Origin: an uncultured archaeon
GTDB taxonomy: Archaea > Thermoproteota > Bathyarchaeia > 40CM-2-53-6 > CALIRQ01
Direction: 5' to 3'
DNA length: 64,000 bases
Assembly (NCBI GenBank): GCA_938042195.1
Contig: CALIRQ010000007.1
Span: 64,180 to 128,179 of the forward strand
A program made the translations under genes and the position numbers. This document shows positions 51,889 to 59,420 of this stretch, piece by piece. The notes beneath the pieces were generated by a model. The model saw only the letters and a list, made by a program, of their open reading frames with translations. It was not told the origin of the DNA and searched no databases. Numbering within the stretch: position 1 is the first letter of the stretch; each line of letters begins with the position of its first letter.

Positions 51889-52727
51889 GGCTGGAAAACC
51901 CATACTTGGCGGAGGAATGCGCCGTAAAAAGGGTGAAAAGGCAAACGCCTGACGTGTATACCTATACGATTTCCTACCCGAGGGGATCGAATAGGTTGCG
52001 TATGCCGTTCAGGCCCGGGCAATTCATAATGGTTTCGATCCCCGGAATCGGGGAGGCTCCCTTCTCCTTCAGCGCTTGGGACGATGGGAAGGGGATCTTC
52101 GATACGACCATTAGGACCGTTGGAAACGTGACATCGGCGCTCATGAAGAGGGGCGAGGGCCAAAGGGTCTGGGTCCGCGGCCCCTATGGAAGGGGCTGGC
52201 CGATGGAGGAGGCGAAGGGGAAGGACGTTCTGATAGTGGCAGGTGGGATCGGGATGGCCCCCCTAAGGCCCGTCATAGAGCTGGTGGCGAAGAATAGGAG
52301 GAGCTACGGGGGCTTGGAAATATTGTATGGCGCGAGAACGCCCAATGACCTGCTCTTCGCCGATGAGTTTGAATCTTGGAAGGGGATCCCGGATGCGGAT
52401 CTCCTGTTAACGGTCGACTCGGTTCCGAAGGGAATCGAGTGGGATCATGGCGTGGGCGTGGTCACGACCTTGTTCGATAGGATGCGAACCGAGCCGAACG
52501 ATTCGATCGTAATGACCTGCGGCCCGGAGATAATGATGAAGTTCGTGGTCAAGGGCCTCTTGGCCATGGGCTTTCAACCAAAGGATCTTTATCTCTCGTT
52601 GGAGAGGAGGATGAAATGCGGAATAGCCCAATGCGGCCATTGCCAAATCGGGCCGAAGTTCGTATGCCGGGACGGCCCCGTCTTCCCATATTCGGAGCTG
52701 AGGGGCCTGCCGGATCTTCTGGTATAA
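51885..52727 (+). CDS. hydG: Group 3b hydrogenase gamma (flavin/NAD(P)) subunit
   Basis: A 280-residue protein with a ferredoxin-NADP+ reductase-like fold: FAD-binding RPGQFIMVSIPGIGEAPFSF, the NAD(P)-binding VLIVAGGIGMAPLRPVI, and a [2Fe-2S] site MKCGIAQCGHCQIGPKFVC near the C terminus. It exchanges electrons with NAD(P)H. ATG 51885 overlaps the hydB stop. The upstream frame start would run through hydB, so it is rejected. Complete for the subunit. Confidence 0.92.
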   Translation: MRLENPYLAEECAVKRVKRQTPDVYTYTISYPRGSNRLRMPFRPGQFIMVSIPGIGEAPFSFSAWDDGKGIFDTTIRTVGNVTSALMKRGEGQRVWVRGPYGRGWPMEEAKGKDVLIVAGGIGMAPLRPVIELVAKNRRSYGGLEILYGARTPNDLLFADEFESWKGIPDADLLLTVDSVPKGIEWDHGVGVVTTLFDRMRTEPNDSIVMTCGPEIMMKFVVKGLLAMGFQPKDLYLSLERRMKCGIAQCGHCQIGPKFVCRDGPVFPYSELRGLPDLLV

Positions 52728-52739
52728 AGGAGAGGGGTT

Positions 52740-53519
52740 ATGGCGAAGCCTAAATTGGCCGTGGTCAAGATGACGGGTTGCGCCGGTTGCCAGATGGAGG
52801 TCCTCCGCATAGAGGATAAGCTCTTGGACCTCGTGGGAGCAGTCGATGTGGCCTATTTCTATATGGCCACGAGCGCCAATCGGCACGGGCCCTACGATGT
52901 GGCCCTAGTGGAGGGCTCCGTATCGACCCCTAGGGAGCTCAGGGAACTGAAGGAGCTCAGGGAGAGGACGAAGCTCTTGATAGCGCTCGGGGATTGCGCT
53001 TGCAGCGGTTGCTTGCCATCCATAGTGAATTGGGTACCGCCGCAGGAGTCGGCTAAGGTGTATGAACGGTTCTTGGAGATCCATTCTAAGAAGGAATCTT
53101 TCCAGAGGGTATACCCTTTGTCCGCTCATGTGCGCGTGGACTTGGAGCTGAGGGGGTGCCCTCCCCATAGGGATGCGATACTGGAGGCACTCAAGGGCGC
53201 CCTTTTGGGGATCAAGCCATTCCTCAGGGAGCACCCGGTCTGCGTCGAGTGCAAGCTGAAGGAGAACGTATGCCTTCTGGTTTGCGAGGGCAGGCCTTGC
53301 ATGGGGCCCGTCACCGCCGCCGGTTGCGGGGCCGCCTGCCCATCGAACGGCAGGGTTTGTGAGGGGTGCTATGGCCCGATGAGCGATGCGAACGCCAGCT
53401 CCTTGGCAGAGATACTCGCTAAGAGGTGCGGCCTCTCAAGGGAGGATCTGATCGGGAAGTTCAGGAAATACGCCGGGCTCACGCCAGCGTTCTCGAAGGA
53501 GGCCAGTGGGGGAATATGA
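52740..53519 (+). CDS. hydD: Group 3b NiFe hydrogenase delta (small) subunit
   Basis: A 259-residue small subunit carrying [4Fe-4S] clusters. The proximal-cluster cysteines start in MTGCAGCQMEVLRIEDKLL, GDCACSGCLPSIVN, and the medial/distal clusters in CVECKLKENVCLLVCEGRPC and CGAACPSNGRVCEGCYGP. It forms the heterodimer with hydA in the cytoplasmic hydrogenase. It starts 12 bases after hydG and its stop overlaps the hydA ATG. Confidence 0.93.
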   Translation: MAKPKLAVVKMTGCAGCQMEVLRIEDKLLDLVGAVDVAYFYMATSANRHGPYDVALVEGSVSTPRELRELKELRERTKLLIALGDCACSGCLPSIVNWVPPQESAKVYERFLEIHSKKESFQRVYPLSAHVRVDLELRGCPPHRDAILEALKGALLGIKPFLREHPVCVECKLKENVCLLVCEGRPCMGPVTAAGCGAACPSNGRVCEGCYGPMSDANASSLAEILAKRCGLSREDLIGKFRKYAGLTPAFSKEASGGI

Positions 53520-54802
53520 GCCAGATCAGGGAAATAAGGGTCGATTACGTGGCCAGGGTCGAGGGCCAAGCGGAGATATTGGTTAAGGTCATGGGCGGGA
53601 AGGTCGAGGAGGCGAAGTTAGCGGTCTTCGAGCCGCCGCGCTTCTTCGAGACCTTCATGGTTGGGAGGAGATGCGGCGAGGCCCATGAGATAGCATCCCG
53701 GATATGCGGCATATGCCACGTGCCCCATCAGGTCGCGGCCTTGGAGGCCGTCGAGGACGGATTGGGCATAGAGGTCGACGGCCAAACGAGGGCCCTTAGG
53801 AAGTTGTTGAATTACGCGAACCATATATCGAGCCATGCGCTGAGCATTTACTTCCTCTCGGTCCCGGACTACTTCGGGAAGCCGGATGTATTGTCCATGG
53901 CGGGCGAGCGCCCGGACTTGGTTAGGAACGCCATAAGGCTGAAGAAAGTCGGGGACGACATAACGGAGAGGTTTGGGGGGAGGGCGATACATCCAATAAC
54001 GATGGTCGTGAATGGGTTCACGAGAATACCGACCAAGGCCGATCTCGAATGGGCCAAGAGGGAGCTGCTCGCGATGAAGGGCTTCGCGATGGAGGGCGTT
54101 GATTTCGTGGCCGACTTGGATGTGCCGGACTTCGAAAGGAGGTGCGAGCATATTGCGCTCTCGCAGGCCGATCAATACGCCATAAACGAGGGGCGCCTCG
54201 TATCGACGGAGGGCTTGGACATATCCCCGAGGGAGTATAGGGCTCATATCGAGGAAACGCACACCGATTACTCTTGGACCAAGCGGTCGATCGTGAGGGG
54301 CCGCGACTCCTTCTTAGTAGGCCCATTGGCAAGGGTGAACTTGAACTTCGATAAGCTCTCCGACGACGCAAGGGAAGCGGCGAAGAGGGTCGGCTTTAAG
54401 CCTCCTATCTTTAATCCATTCATGGCGATGCTCGCTAGGGCCATAGAGCTCGTTAATGCGATAGACGACAGCGTCTCCATAATTGAAAACCTAAGGCTCG
54501 AAAATGGGCCGGTTACTGAGGAATCCTTCGAAGTCAGGGCCGGAGATGGGTTCGCGATCGTTGAGGCTCCCAGGGGCATCCTCTATCACAACTACGCCTT
54601 CGATTCCAATGGGCTCATCCAAAAGGCCGATGTTGTGACGCCGACCGCCCACAACTCGAGGAACATAGAGAGGGATCTGGAGGCCCTGGCCCCGGAGCTT
54701 TGCGGGATGTCACCGGAGGAGGCAACCCTCAAATGCGAGATGTTGTTGAGAGCTTACGACCCGTGCATATCATGCTCGGTCCATTTGGTCGAGGTGAAGT
54801 GA
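53516..54802 (+). CDS. hydA: Group 3b NiFe hydrogenase alpha (large, catalytic) subunit
   Basis: A 428-residue NiFe catalytic subunit. L1 motif RICGICHVPHQVAA (C64, C67) and L2 motif DPCISCSVH (C417, C420) hold the NiFe site. After the L2 His only LVEVK remains, the short peptide removed by a maturation protease. It oxidizes H2 or makes H2 from protons, with polysulfide reduction known for the Pyrococcus homolog. ATG 53516 overlaps hydD by ATGA. The protease is not in the window. Confidence 0.95.
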   Translation: MSQIREIRVDYVARVEGQAEILVKVMGGKVEEAKLAVFEPPRFFETFMVGRRCGEAHEIASRICGICHVPHQVAALEAVEDGLGIEVDGQTRALRKLLNYANHISSHALSIYFLSVPDYFGKPDVLSMAGERPDLVRNAIRLKKVGDDITERFGGRAIHPITMVVNGFTRIPTKADLEWAKRELLAMKGFAMEGVDFVADLDVPDFERRCEHIALSQADQYAINEGRLVSTEGLDISPREYRAHIEETHTDYSWTKRSIVRGRDSFLVGPLARVNLNFDKLSDDAREAAKRVGFKPPIFNPFMAMLARAIELVNAIDDSVSIIENLRLENGPVTEESFEVRAGDGFAIVEAPRGILYHNYAFDSNGLIQKADVVTPTAHNSRNIERDLEALAPELCGMSPEEATLKCEMLLRAYDPCISCSVHLVEVK

Positions 54803-54828
54803 TCGGAGGCAACCCTTTAGGGCCGCTA

Positions 54829-55284
54829 ATGTTAAATTCTCCCTTGATGCCAATAAAAATGGGAGCGGACATGGTTAGCCCTAAGATCGTGAGACCGGGC
54901 GACGTCCAGGAGATAACTTGGCCCGGCGGGGGAAGGGGGCGGAGGATGGTTCATCCCGATGTCGTGGGGTCCAAGAAGTTGGTCCTCGGCATAATCCGAG
55001 CGGAGCCCGGGAAATCCCCCCATAGATGGCATACCCATACGCGCGATAAGGGAGAGGGGTTTGAGGTAGAATATCCGCCCGATTTTGAGGAGGCTTACGC
55101 GGTGGTGAAGGGGAATGGGACCCTCTTCTGGCGCGAGGATGGGAAGGAGGTTAGCGCTCCAGTCCAAGAGGGCGACGTCATCTATTTCCCGATCGGCGTA
55201 GCCGAAAGCCAGTTGGTGAATACGGGGGATGAGGATATGATCATAGTGTTCGCTACTACGCCGCCCGTGAAGGTAATAAAATGA
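54829..55284 (+). CDS. Cupin-domain protein following the hydrogenase operon
   Basis: About 151 residues (start ATG 54829 or 54859) with cupin features: RWHTHTRDKGEGFEVEYPP (His, His, Glu ligands), EEAYAVVKGNGTLFWREDG, and GDVIYFPIGVAESQLVNTG as second motif. It resembles glucose-6-phosphate isomerase-type cupins. It lies 26 bases after hydA on the same strand and may be cotranscribed, or may read from its own AT-rich region (TAATGTTAAATTC). Role with a hydrogenase is unclear; possibly coincidence. Confidence 0.72.
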   Translation: MLNSPLMPIKMGADMVSPKIVRPGDVQEITWPGGGRGRRMVHPDVVGSKKLVLGIIRAEPGKSPHRWHTHTRDKGEGFEVEYPPDFEEAYAVVKGNGTLFWREDGKEVSAPVQEGDVIYFPIGVAESQLVNTGDEDMIIVFATTPPVKVIK

Positions 55285-55291
55285 TGGCGAC

Positions 55292-55990
55292 TTAGCTCCT
55301 CCAACCGTATTTTCCCCTCATCGGCACGAAGGCCACCCCCCCGAGGTTTTCCTTGAGGATCTTCCCGTCCCCCCTCTTAACAACCTTTATCAAATCCTGC
55401 CCAAGATAGAGCTCCCCGACCGGGATGAGCATGACGCCGTTGGGCTTCAGCTGTTCTATTAGGGGCTCTGGGATCTCCGGCGCGGCGCTCGTGACTATGA
55501 TGACATCGAACCTCCGATCATCCAAGCCCCCCGAGGCATCCGCGTGCACAACCGTGACCCTGTCGGAATATCCGGCCCTTTCGACATTCCTCTTGGCGTA
55601 TTCCGCCAGCTCCTTTATTATCTCAGCCGTCCACACATGCCCCCAAGCCTCTTTTGGGCCTTCGGTCGGGGCCACGATCTCGGCGTAGACGCAGCTCATA
55701 TAGCCACAGCCCGCTCCAACCTCCAGGACCTCATCGCCCAATTTCATGCCGCTGCATTCGCAGAAGATCGCGGTCATGTGGAGGGCGCTCGTGGTCTGGC
55801 CATAGCCTATGGGCAATGGGGCATCGACGTAGGCATCATCCCGGACCTCCTCAGGGAGGAATAGCTCCCTTGGGACCCTACGGAAGGCCTCTATGACCTC
55901 CCGCCTCTTGAGAAGGCCCTCCCTAATGAGGGCCTCGATGGCCCGCTCCCTCTTCAGGGCCATCTCCTCCTCTGGCAAACCATCCGGCAC
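55292..55990 (-). CDS. pcm: Protein-L-isoaspartate O-methyltransferase
   Basis: A 232-residue SAM-dependent methyltransferase. N-terminal AFRRVPRELFLPEEVRDDAY, then DAPLPIGYGQTTSALHM (usual: GQT-S-P), EVLEVGAGCGYMSCVYAEIV (SAM motif I) and later VIIVTSAAPEIPEPLIEQL. The enzyme methylates L-isoaspartyl residues in aged proteins so that they can revert. Its start is followed after 67 bases by the divergent DUF371 gene. The gap holds TTAATAGTATTTTAA as a promoter. Confidence 0.92.
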   Translation of the reverse strand: MPDGLPEEEMALKRERAIEALIREGLLKRREVIEAFRRVPRELFLPEEVRDDAYVDAPLPIGYGQTTSALHMTAIFCECSGMKLGDEVLEVGAGCGYMSCVYAEIVAPTEGPKEAWGHVWTAEIIKELAEYAKRNVERAGYSDRVTVVHADASGGLDDRRFDVIIVTSAAPEIPEPLIEQLKPNGVMLIPVGELYLGQDLIKVVKRGDGKILKENLGGVAFVPMRGKYGWRS

Positions 55991-56057
55991 CGATATCGTT
56001 TTTGGACCCCCGCATTTAATAGTATTTTAAGGGGGGTGGGCGGATCTGCCAAGGGCA

Positions 56058-56474
56058 TTGGAGCTCATCGAGGCCTTCGGACATCCGAATATAAGGGCCG
56101 CCCACAGGACGACCTTTGCGATCACCAAGGATGAATGGCTCTCCATAAGCGGCGATTGCATAATAGGCGTGAGGGCCAATAAATCCGCATTGGGCTTCTC
56201 GGGAGCCTTCAAGGCGATCGCTAAATCGCCTGGGTCCAGGATCGAGATGGTCTTAGAGGCGCGTGGGATCAAGGAGGTCATCCATGGCTTTGGGGATCCC
56301 GGGCTGACCTTTGGGGATCCCAGGGATTTAGTGGTCAGGAGGAGCTCCTTCAAGTGTCCTAGGACGATAATGGTAAGGTCCGATAAGGCCGCTGCGGACC
56401 TCTCCAGGCAGCTCATTCGAGCGCTCCAAGACCCAAGCTCAAGGTTAAGGGCCCTATTGATCGTCGAGTCCTAG
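56058..56474 (+). CDS. DUF371 family protein
   Basis: A 138-residue archaeal protein of DUF371: EAFGHPNIRAAHRTTFAI, TKDEWLSISGDCIIGVRANK and KCPRTIMVRSDKAAADLSRQ are the conserved blocks. The family is almost exclusively archaeal, of unknown function. Start is TTG 56058; the upstream gap with pcm carries a bidirectional promoter. The codons look native. Nothing can be said about partners. Confidence 0.85.
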   Translation: MELIEAFGHPNIRAAHRTTFAITKDEWLSISGDCIIGVRANKSALGFSGAFKAIAKSPGSRIEMVLEARGIKEVIHGFGDPGLTFGDPRDLVVRRSSFKCPRTIMVRSDKAAADLSRQLIRALQDPSSRLRALLIVES

Positions 56475-56508
56475 CGGTCTGAGAAAAACCAATATATTGG
56501 TATTGGGA

Positions 56509-56518
56509 TTATATAATA
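56509..56518 (+). promoter_or_regulatory. TATA box for the PRC/SecB-like gene pair
   Basis: TTATATAATA, about 38 bases before the TTG at 56548. A second AATATATTGG lies at 56491-56500. The spacing decides in favour of TTG 56548, not the upstream ATG 56497, as the start. Confidence 0.6.
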
Positions 56519-56547
56519 CGAATCAGGAGCCATTTTGGGGATCCGCC

Positions 56548-56859
56548 TTGGCCAAATGGCATAGGAGGGAGGAGTTGTCTGGAAAGGAAGTGATAGATCA
56601 TGAAGCTAAAAGGATCGGCACGGTGAAGGATCTGGCGTATTCAACGGATGGGAAGTTAGCGCTCTTGATCCAGAGGGAGGGAGGGGAGGAGGGCTTCCTC
56701 CCCTTCGGCAGCGTGGAGAGGATAGGCGACGTCATATTCGTGAAACCCCAAGCCAGCATAGAGCCGATCCCGATGAGGACATGTCCGAGCTGTAAGCTAA
56801 AGGTCCCTGAGGATGCTAAGTTCTGCCCTCGTTGCGGCAAGAGGTTTGAGGGGAAATGA
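56548..56859 (+). CDS. PRC-barrel domain protein with C-terminal zinc ribbon
   Basis: A 103-residue protein from TTG 56548. The N-terminal 70 residues match a PRC-barrel (SGKEVIDHEAKRIGTVKDL, FLPFGSVERIGDVIFV) and the rest is a zinc ribbon (CPSCKLKVPEDAKFCPRCG). PRC barrels are found in photosynthetic reaction centres and RNA-processing proteins. Archaeal PRC proteins (such as CdpB) take part in cell division. The 56497 frame is rejected because its extra 17 codons lie in the promoter. It overlaps the next gene as ATGA, indicating coupled translation. Confidence 0.82.
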   Translation: MAKWHRREELSGKEVIDHEAKRIGTVKDLAYSTDGKLALLIQREGGEEGFLPFGSVERIGDVIFVKPQASIEPIPMRTCPSCKLKVPEDAKFCPRCGKRFEGK

Positions 56860-57311
56860 GCGGGGCGAACCGCGGGGAAGAGGCCAGCGGCCTCATGCGG
56901 GTGAACGTATTCATAACGAATATCTCGGGGGAGAGATTGTGGGACGTCGACAGGTTGCTCCCGTCCCAAGTCCAGATACTGGTGAACATAAACGTGCTGG
57001 AGATGGAGCGAAGGGAATCCTCAATAGAGGTGCCCTTCTTTTTATCCGTGAACTTCTCCCCGGCCATCGCCCTGATTAACATAAAAGGGAAGGCCAAGGT
57101 CATGGGGAATGCGGAATCCCTTGGGAAGGTCATGGAGGATTATTCCCAAAGAAGGCCCCCGCCGATCCAATTGATACAGGCCATATCGAACGCGGCCATT
57201 GCGGAGGCGGTATTGATAAGTAGGAGCTTGGGAATACCCCCGCCCCTGCCTCCCCTACCTCAGCCCTCAGGGGATCAAAGGCCGAGTTTGAACATGAAAT
57301 ATACATCTTGA
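56856..57311 (+). CDS. Archaeal protein with possible SecB-like fold
   Basis: A 151-residue protein. VNVFITNISGERLWDV, SSIEVPFFLSVNFSPAIALI, NIKGKAKVMGN and ISNAAIAEAVLISRSLGIPP show the alternating strand and C-terminal helix pattern of SecB-type chaperones, including an end rich in prolines (PPPLPPLPQPS). SecB homologs in archaea are rare. Start ATG at 56856 overlaps the PRC gene. The likeness is by eye only. An Hsp20 gene follows, which fits a chaperone role. Confidence 0.6.
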   Translation: MSGANRGEEASGLMRVNVFITNISGERLWDVDRLLPSQVQILVNINVLEMERRESSIEVPFFLSVNFSPAIALINIKGKAKVMGNAESLGKVMEDYSQRRPPPIQLIQAISNAAIAEAVLISRSLGIPPPLPPLPQPSGDQRPSLNMKYTS

Positions 57312-57395
57312 AGGGTCGCCCGTCCCCTCTTAAAATTTAAATCTTTCGGAAAGGTTTTAAGGGCCAACATCGCGATCTATTTCAGAGGGCTGGAT

Positions 57396-57938
57396 ATGGC
57401 GTCCCTGCTGGACGTTGCCCTAAGGTTGGGGATATATGTCCCACTGGAGGCGGAGGAGTACGTTAAATCCGAACTCGCCAAGATATTCGACGTTTCTGAT
57501 GAAAGGGAAATGGGCGAGGCGCTGGAGTATCATTGCGAGGAGAACCCCTCCGAGCTGAGGAGGATCCTGAGATCGATCCTTAGGGAGTGGAGAAGAACCC
57601 GGGCGGGGGACTTGGTCAGCCTTAGCGCCTCCCCTCCAGTGGCCCAAGTCTCGAGATCGCTGTCAAATGCCTCCAATTGGGAGGAGAGCTTCGCGGAATC
57701 CCTCCTCTTCGATGTGATAGAGCATGGACCGTACATATTGGTGGTAGCCGAGCTCCCCGGAGTGAAGCGCAATGAACTTGACATCCAACTATTGGAGAAC
57801 TCGCTTTACGTTAAGGTGAACTCGAAGAACTGTAAGCTGAGGAGGTATGTATCCCTGCCCGATAGGGTCGAGCGCGAACCGATGGAGATCTCCCTCAAGA
57901 ACGGCGTCCTCCTCATCCGCCTCAGGAAGAGGCCATAA
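57396..57938 (+). CDS. Hsp20-like (alpha-crystallin domain) protein
   Basis: A 180-residue protein. The N-terminal 100 residues are helical and unrecognised; the last 80 (LFDVIEHGPYILVVAELPGV, KRNELDIQLLENSLYVKV, KNGVLLIRLRKRP) form an alpha-crystallin sandwich. Small heat-shock proteins hold unfolded protein. The usual I-x-I tail is missing, and the N-terminal extension is longer than normal. A strong promoter region (TTAAAATTTAAATC near 57331-57345) precedes it. Confidence 0.78.
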   Translation: MASLLDVALRLGIYVPLEAEEYVKSELAKIFDVSDEREMGEALEYHCEENPSELRRILRSILREWRRTRAGDLVSLSASPPVAQVSRSLSNASNWEESFAESLLFDVIEHGPYILVVAELPGVKRNELDIQLLENSLYVKVNSKNCKLRRYVSLPDRVEREPMEISLKNGVLLIRLRKRP

Positions 57939-57996
57939 ATCTCCCGGTTAAAATTTTCCGAAGGCCGCCCTAGCCGAGCGGGGGATGTCGCATTAA

Positions 57997-59061
57997 TTGA
58001 GCGGAACCAATGCCATAGTCTATAGCGATGGAATCGCGAATTACGATTTCGGCCCAGGCCATCCATTCAGGGGGGATCGCTTCGAGAGGTTCATGAAGGC
58101 CTTCCGCGCCGCTGGCCTAGGATCCAACCCTAGGTTCGAGGTGGTGGGCGCGGAGCCCGCCGATGAGGAGGACTTGTTGTTAGCCCATAGCGAGGAATTG
58201 ATAAGGAGGGTCGAAAGGGGTGAGTCGGTAGATCCGGATACCCCCCTGAGGCCCGGCATCTATGAGGCGGCGAAGTTGATAGTTGGGGCCTCCATGCGCG
58301 CCGGAGAGCTCGTCCTCCGGGGGGACCATCGGGTCGCCTTCGGCTTGGGCGGGGGTTTGCATCACGCGAAGCGCGATCGGGAGGCCGGGTTTTGCGTATT
58401 CAATGACGTCGCCATATGCGCTCTGAACCTCCTCGAAAGGCTCGGCGCTAGGCGGATCCTCGTATTGGATATGGATGCGCATGCGGGCGATGGGACGGCC
58501 GAGATCTTCTATGGGGATCCCAGGGTCCTGCTGGTGGATCTGCATCAGGATCCAATGACCCTTTATCCATTCAAGGGCTTTCCATGGGAGGTTGGCGAGG
58601 GGGATGGCGAGGGCTTCACCGTGAACGTCCCGCTCCCGCCCGGATCGGGCCTAATGGCCTATGAATGCGCTCTGCGGGAGATATTCGAGCCGCTCGCGGA
58701 GGAGTTCTCACCAGACCTAATCATTAGGAATGGCGGATCGGATCCCCACTTCGCGGATGGGTTGACGAACCTCGGCCTGACCGCGATGGACTTCAAAGCG
58801 CTTTGCAGGAGGGTCAAGGCCGTGGCCGATCGCCTTTGCCATGGGAAGATCGTCGATTTGATCGCCAGCGGTTATAACCCCGAGGCGCTCCCGAGCTGTT
58901 GGCTCGCGATATTGAGCGGGACATCCGGCGAGGACTTCCCAATAGAGGAGCCCTTGGAGCCACCGCCTTGGCTCGCGAAGGATTCCGGCTTGGATAAGGT
59001 GAACAAGGTGGTTGGGGAATTGAAGAGGATCCTGTCCAATTATTGGAGCGCGTTCAAATGA
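57997..59061 (+). CDS. Histone deacetylase superfamily protein
   Basis: A 354-residue arginase/deacetylase-fold protein. HHAKRDREAGFCVFNDVAI (the His-His charge relay), VLDMDAHAGDGTAEIFYG (zinc Asp/His) and NGGSDPHFADGLTNLGLT (zinc Asp) are present, so the zinc site is complete. Archaeal and bacterial members deacetylate polyamines, acetoin-related compounds or lysine in proteins. TTG start at 57997. Its substrate could be acetyl-lysine or acetylpolyamine; the neighbours do not decide. Convergent with the mvh operon. Confidence 0.9.
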   Translation: MSGTNAIVYSDGIANYDFGPGHPFRGDRFERFMKAFRAAGLGSNPRFEVVGAEPADEEDLLLAHSEELIRRVERGESVDPDTPLRPGIYEAAKLIVGASMRAGELVLRGDHRVAFGLGGGLHHAKRDREAGFCVFNDVAICALNLLERLGARRILVLDMDAHAGDGTAEIFYGDPRVLLVDLHQDPMTLYPFKGFPWEVGEGDGEGFTVNVPLPPGSGLMAYECALREIFEPLAEEFSPDLIIRNGGSDPHFADGLTNLGLTAMDFKALCRRVKAVADRLCHGKIVDLIASGYNPEALPSCWLAILSGTSGEDFPIEEPLEPPPWLAKDSGLDKVNKVVGELKRILSNYWSAFK

Positions 59062-59420
59062 GAGATCATCGATCCCGGGAAGCCCCTTCCCCACCGCGAC
59101 TCGAGGTTCTCCTTAGCTATCATGAGACCGACTTTGCGCAACCTCTCCGCGGCTTGGCTTAAGCGACCCCGGAAACCCAATACGGCCTTAACCATCGAAC
59201 TCGCCGCCAAATATCCAATCGGCGATGATCGCCCTCTCGCATCCGATGATCCTCCCCCCGATCCCATGTTCCCCGAGCGGGGCTCCCTCAGCTCCGCCTT
59301 CGCGCCGTTCGAATTGGAGGAAACCGGCCCCAAACCGATCCCCAATGATCATCTCGATGGCCGCTGGCCGGCCCCGCCATCGCCCGGGGCCTCCCTATCG
59401 CGGGCCCTCCCGGGCGAGCT
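59062..59420. other. Gap between the deacetylase and mvhA
   Basis: About 360 bases between convergent genes. Open frames exist on both strands but none carries a recognisable domain. One minus-strand stretch (GYLAASSMVKAVLGFRGRLS) looks coding-like without a start. A hydrogenase maturation protease, often next to mvhA, is not seen here. Confidence 0.4.

Noticed and set aside
56497..56547. Upstream ATG for the PRC-barrel gene
   Set aside because: These codons contain the TATA box TTATATAATA, so they cannot be transcribed from it; TTG 56548 is at the expected distance.
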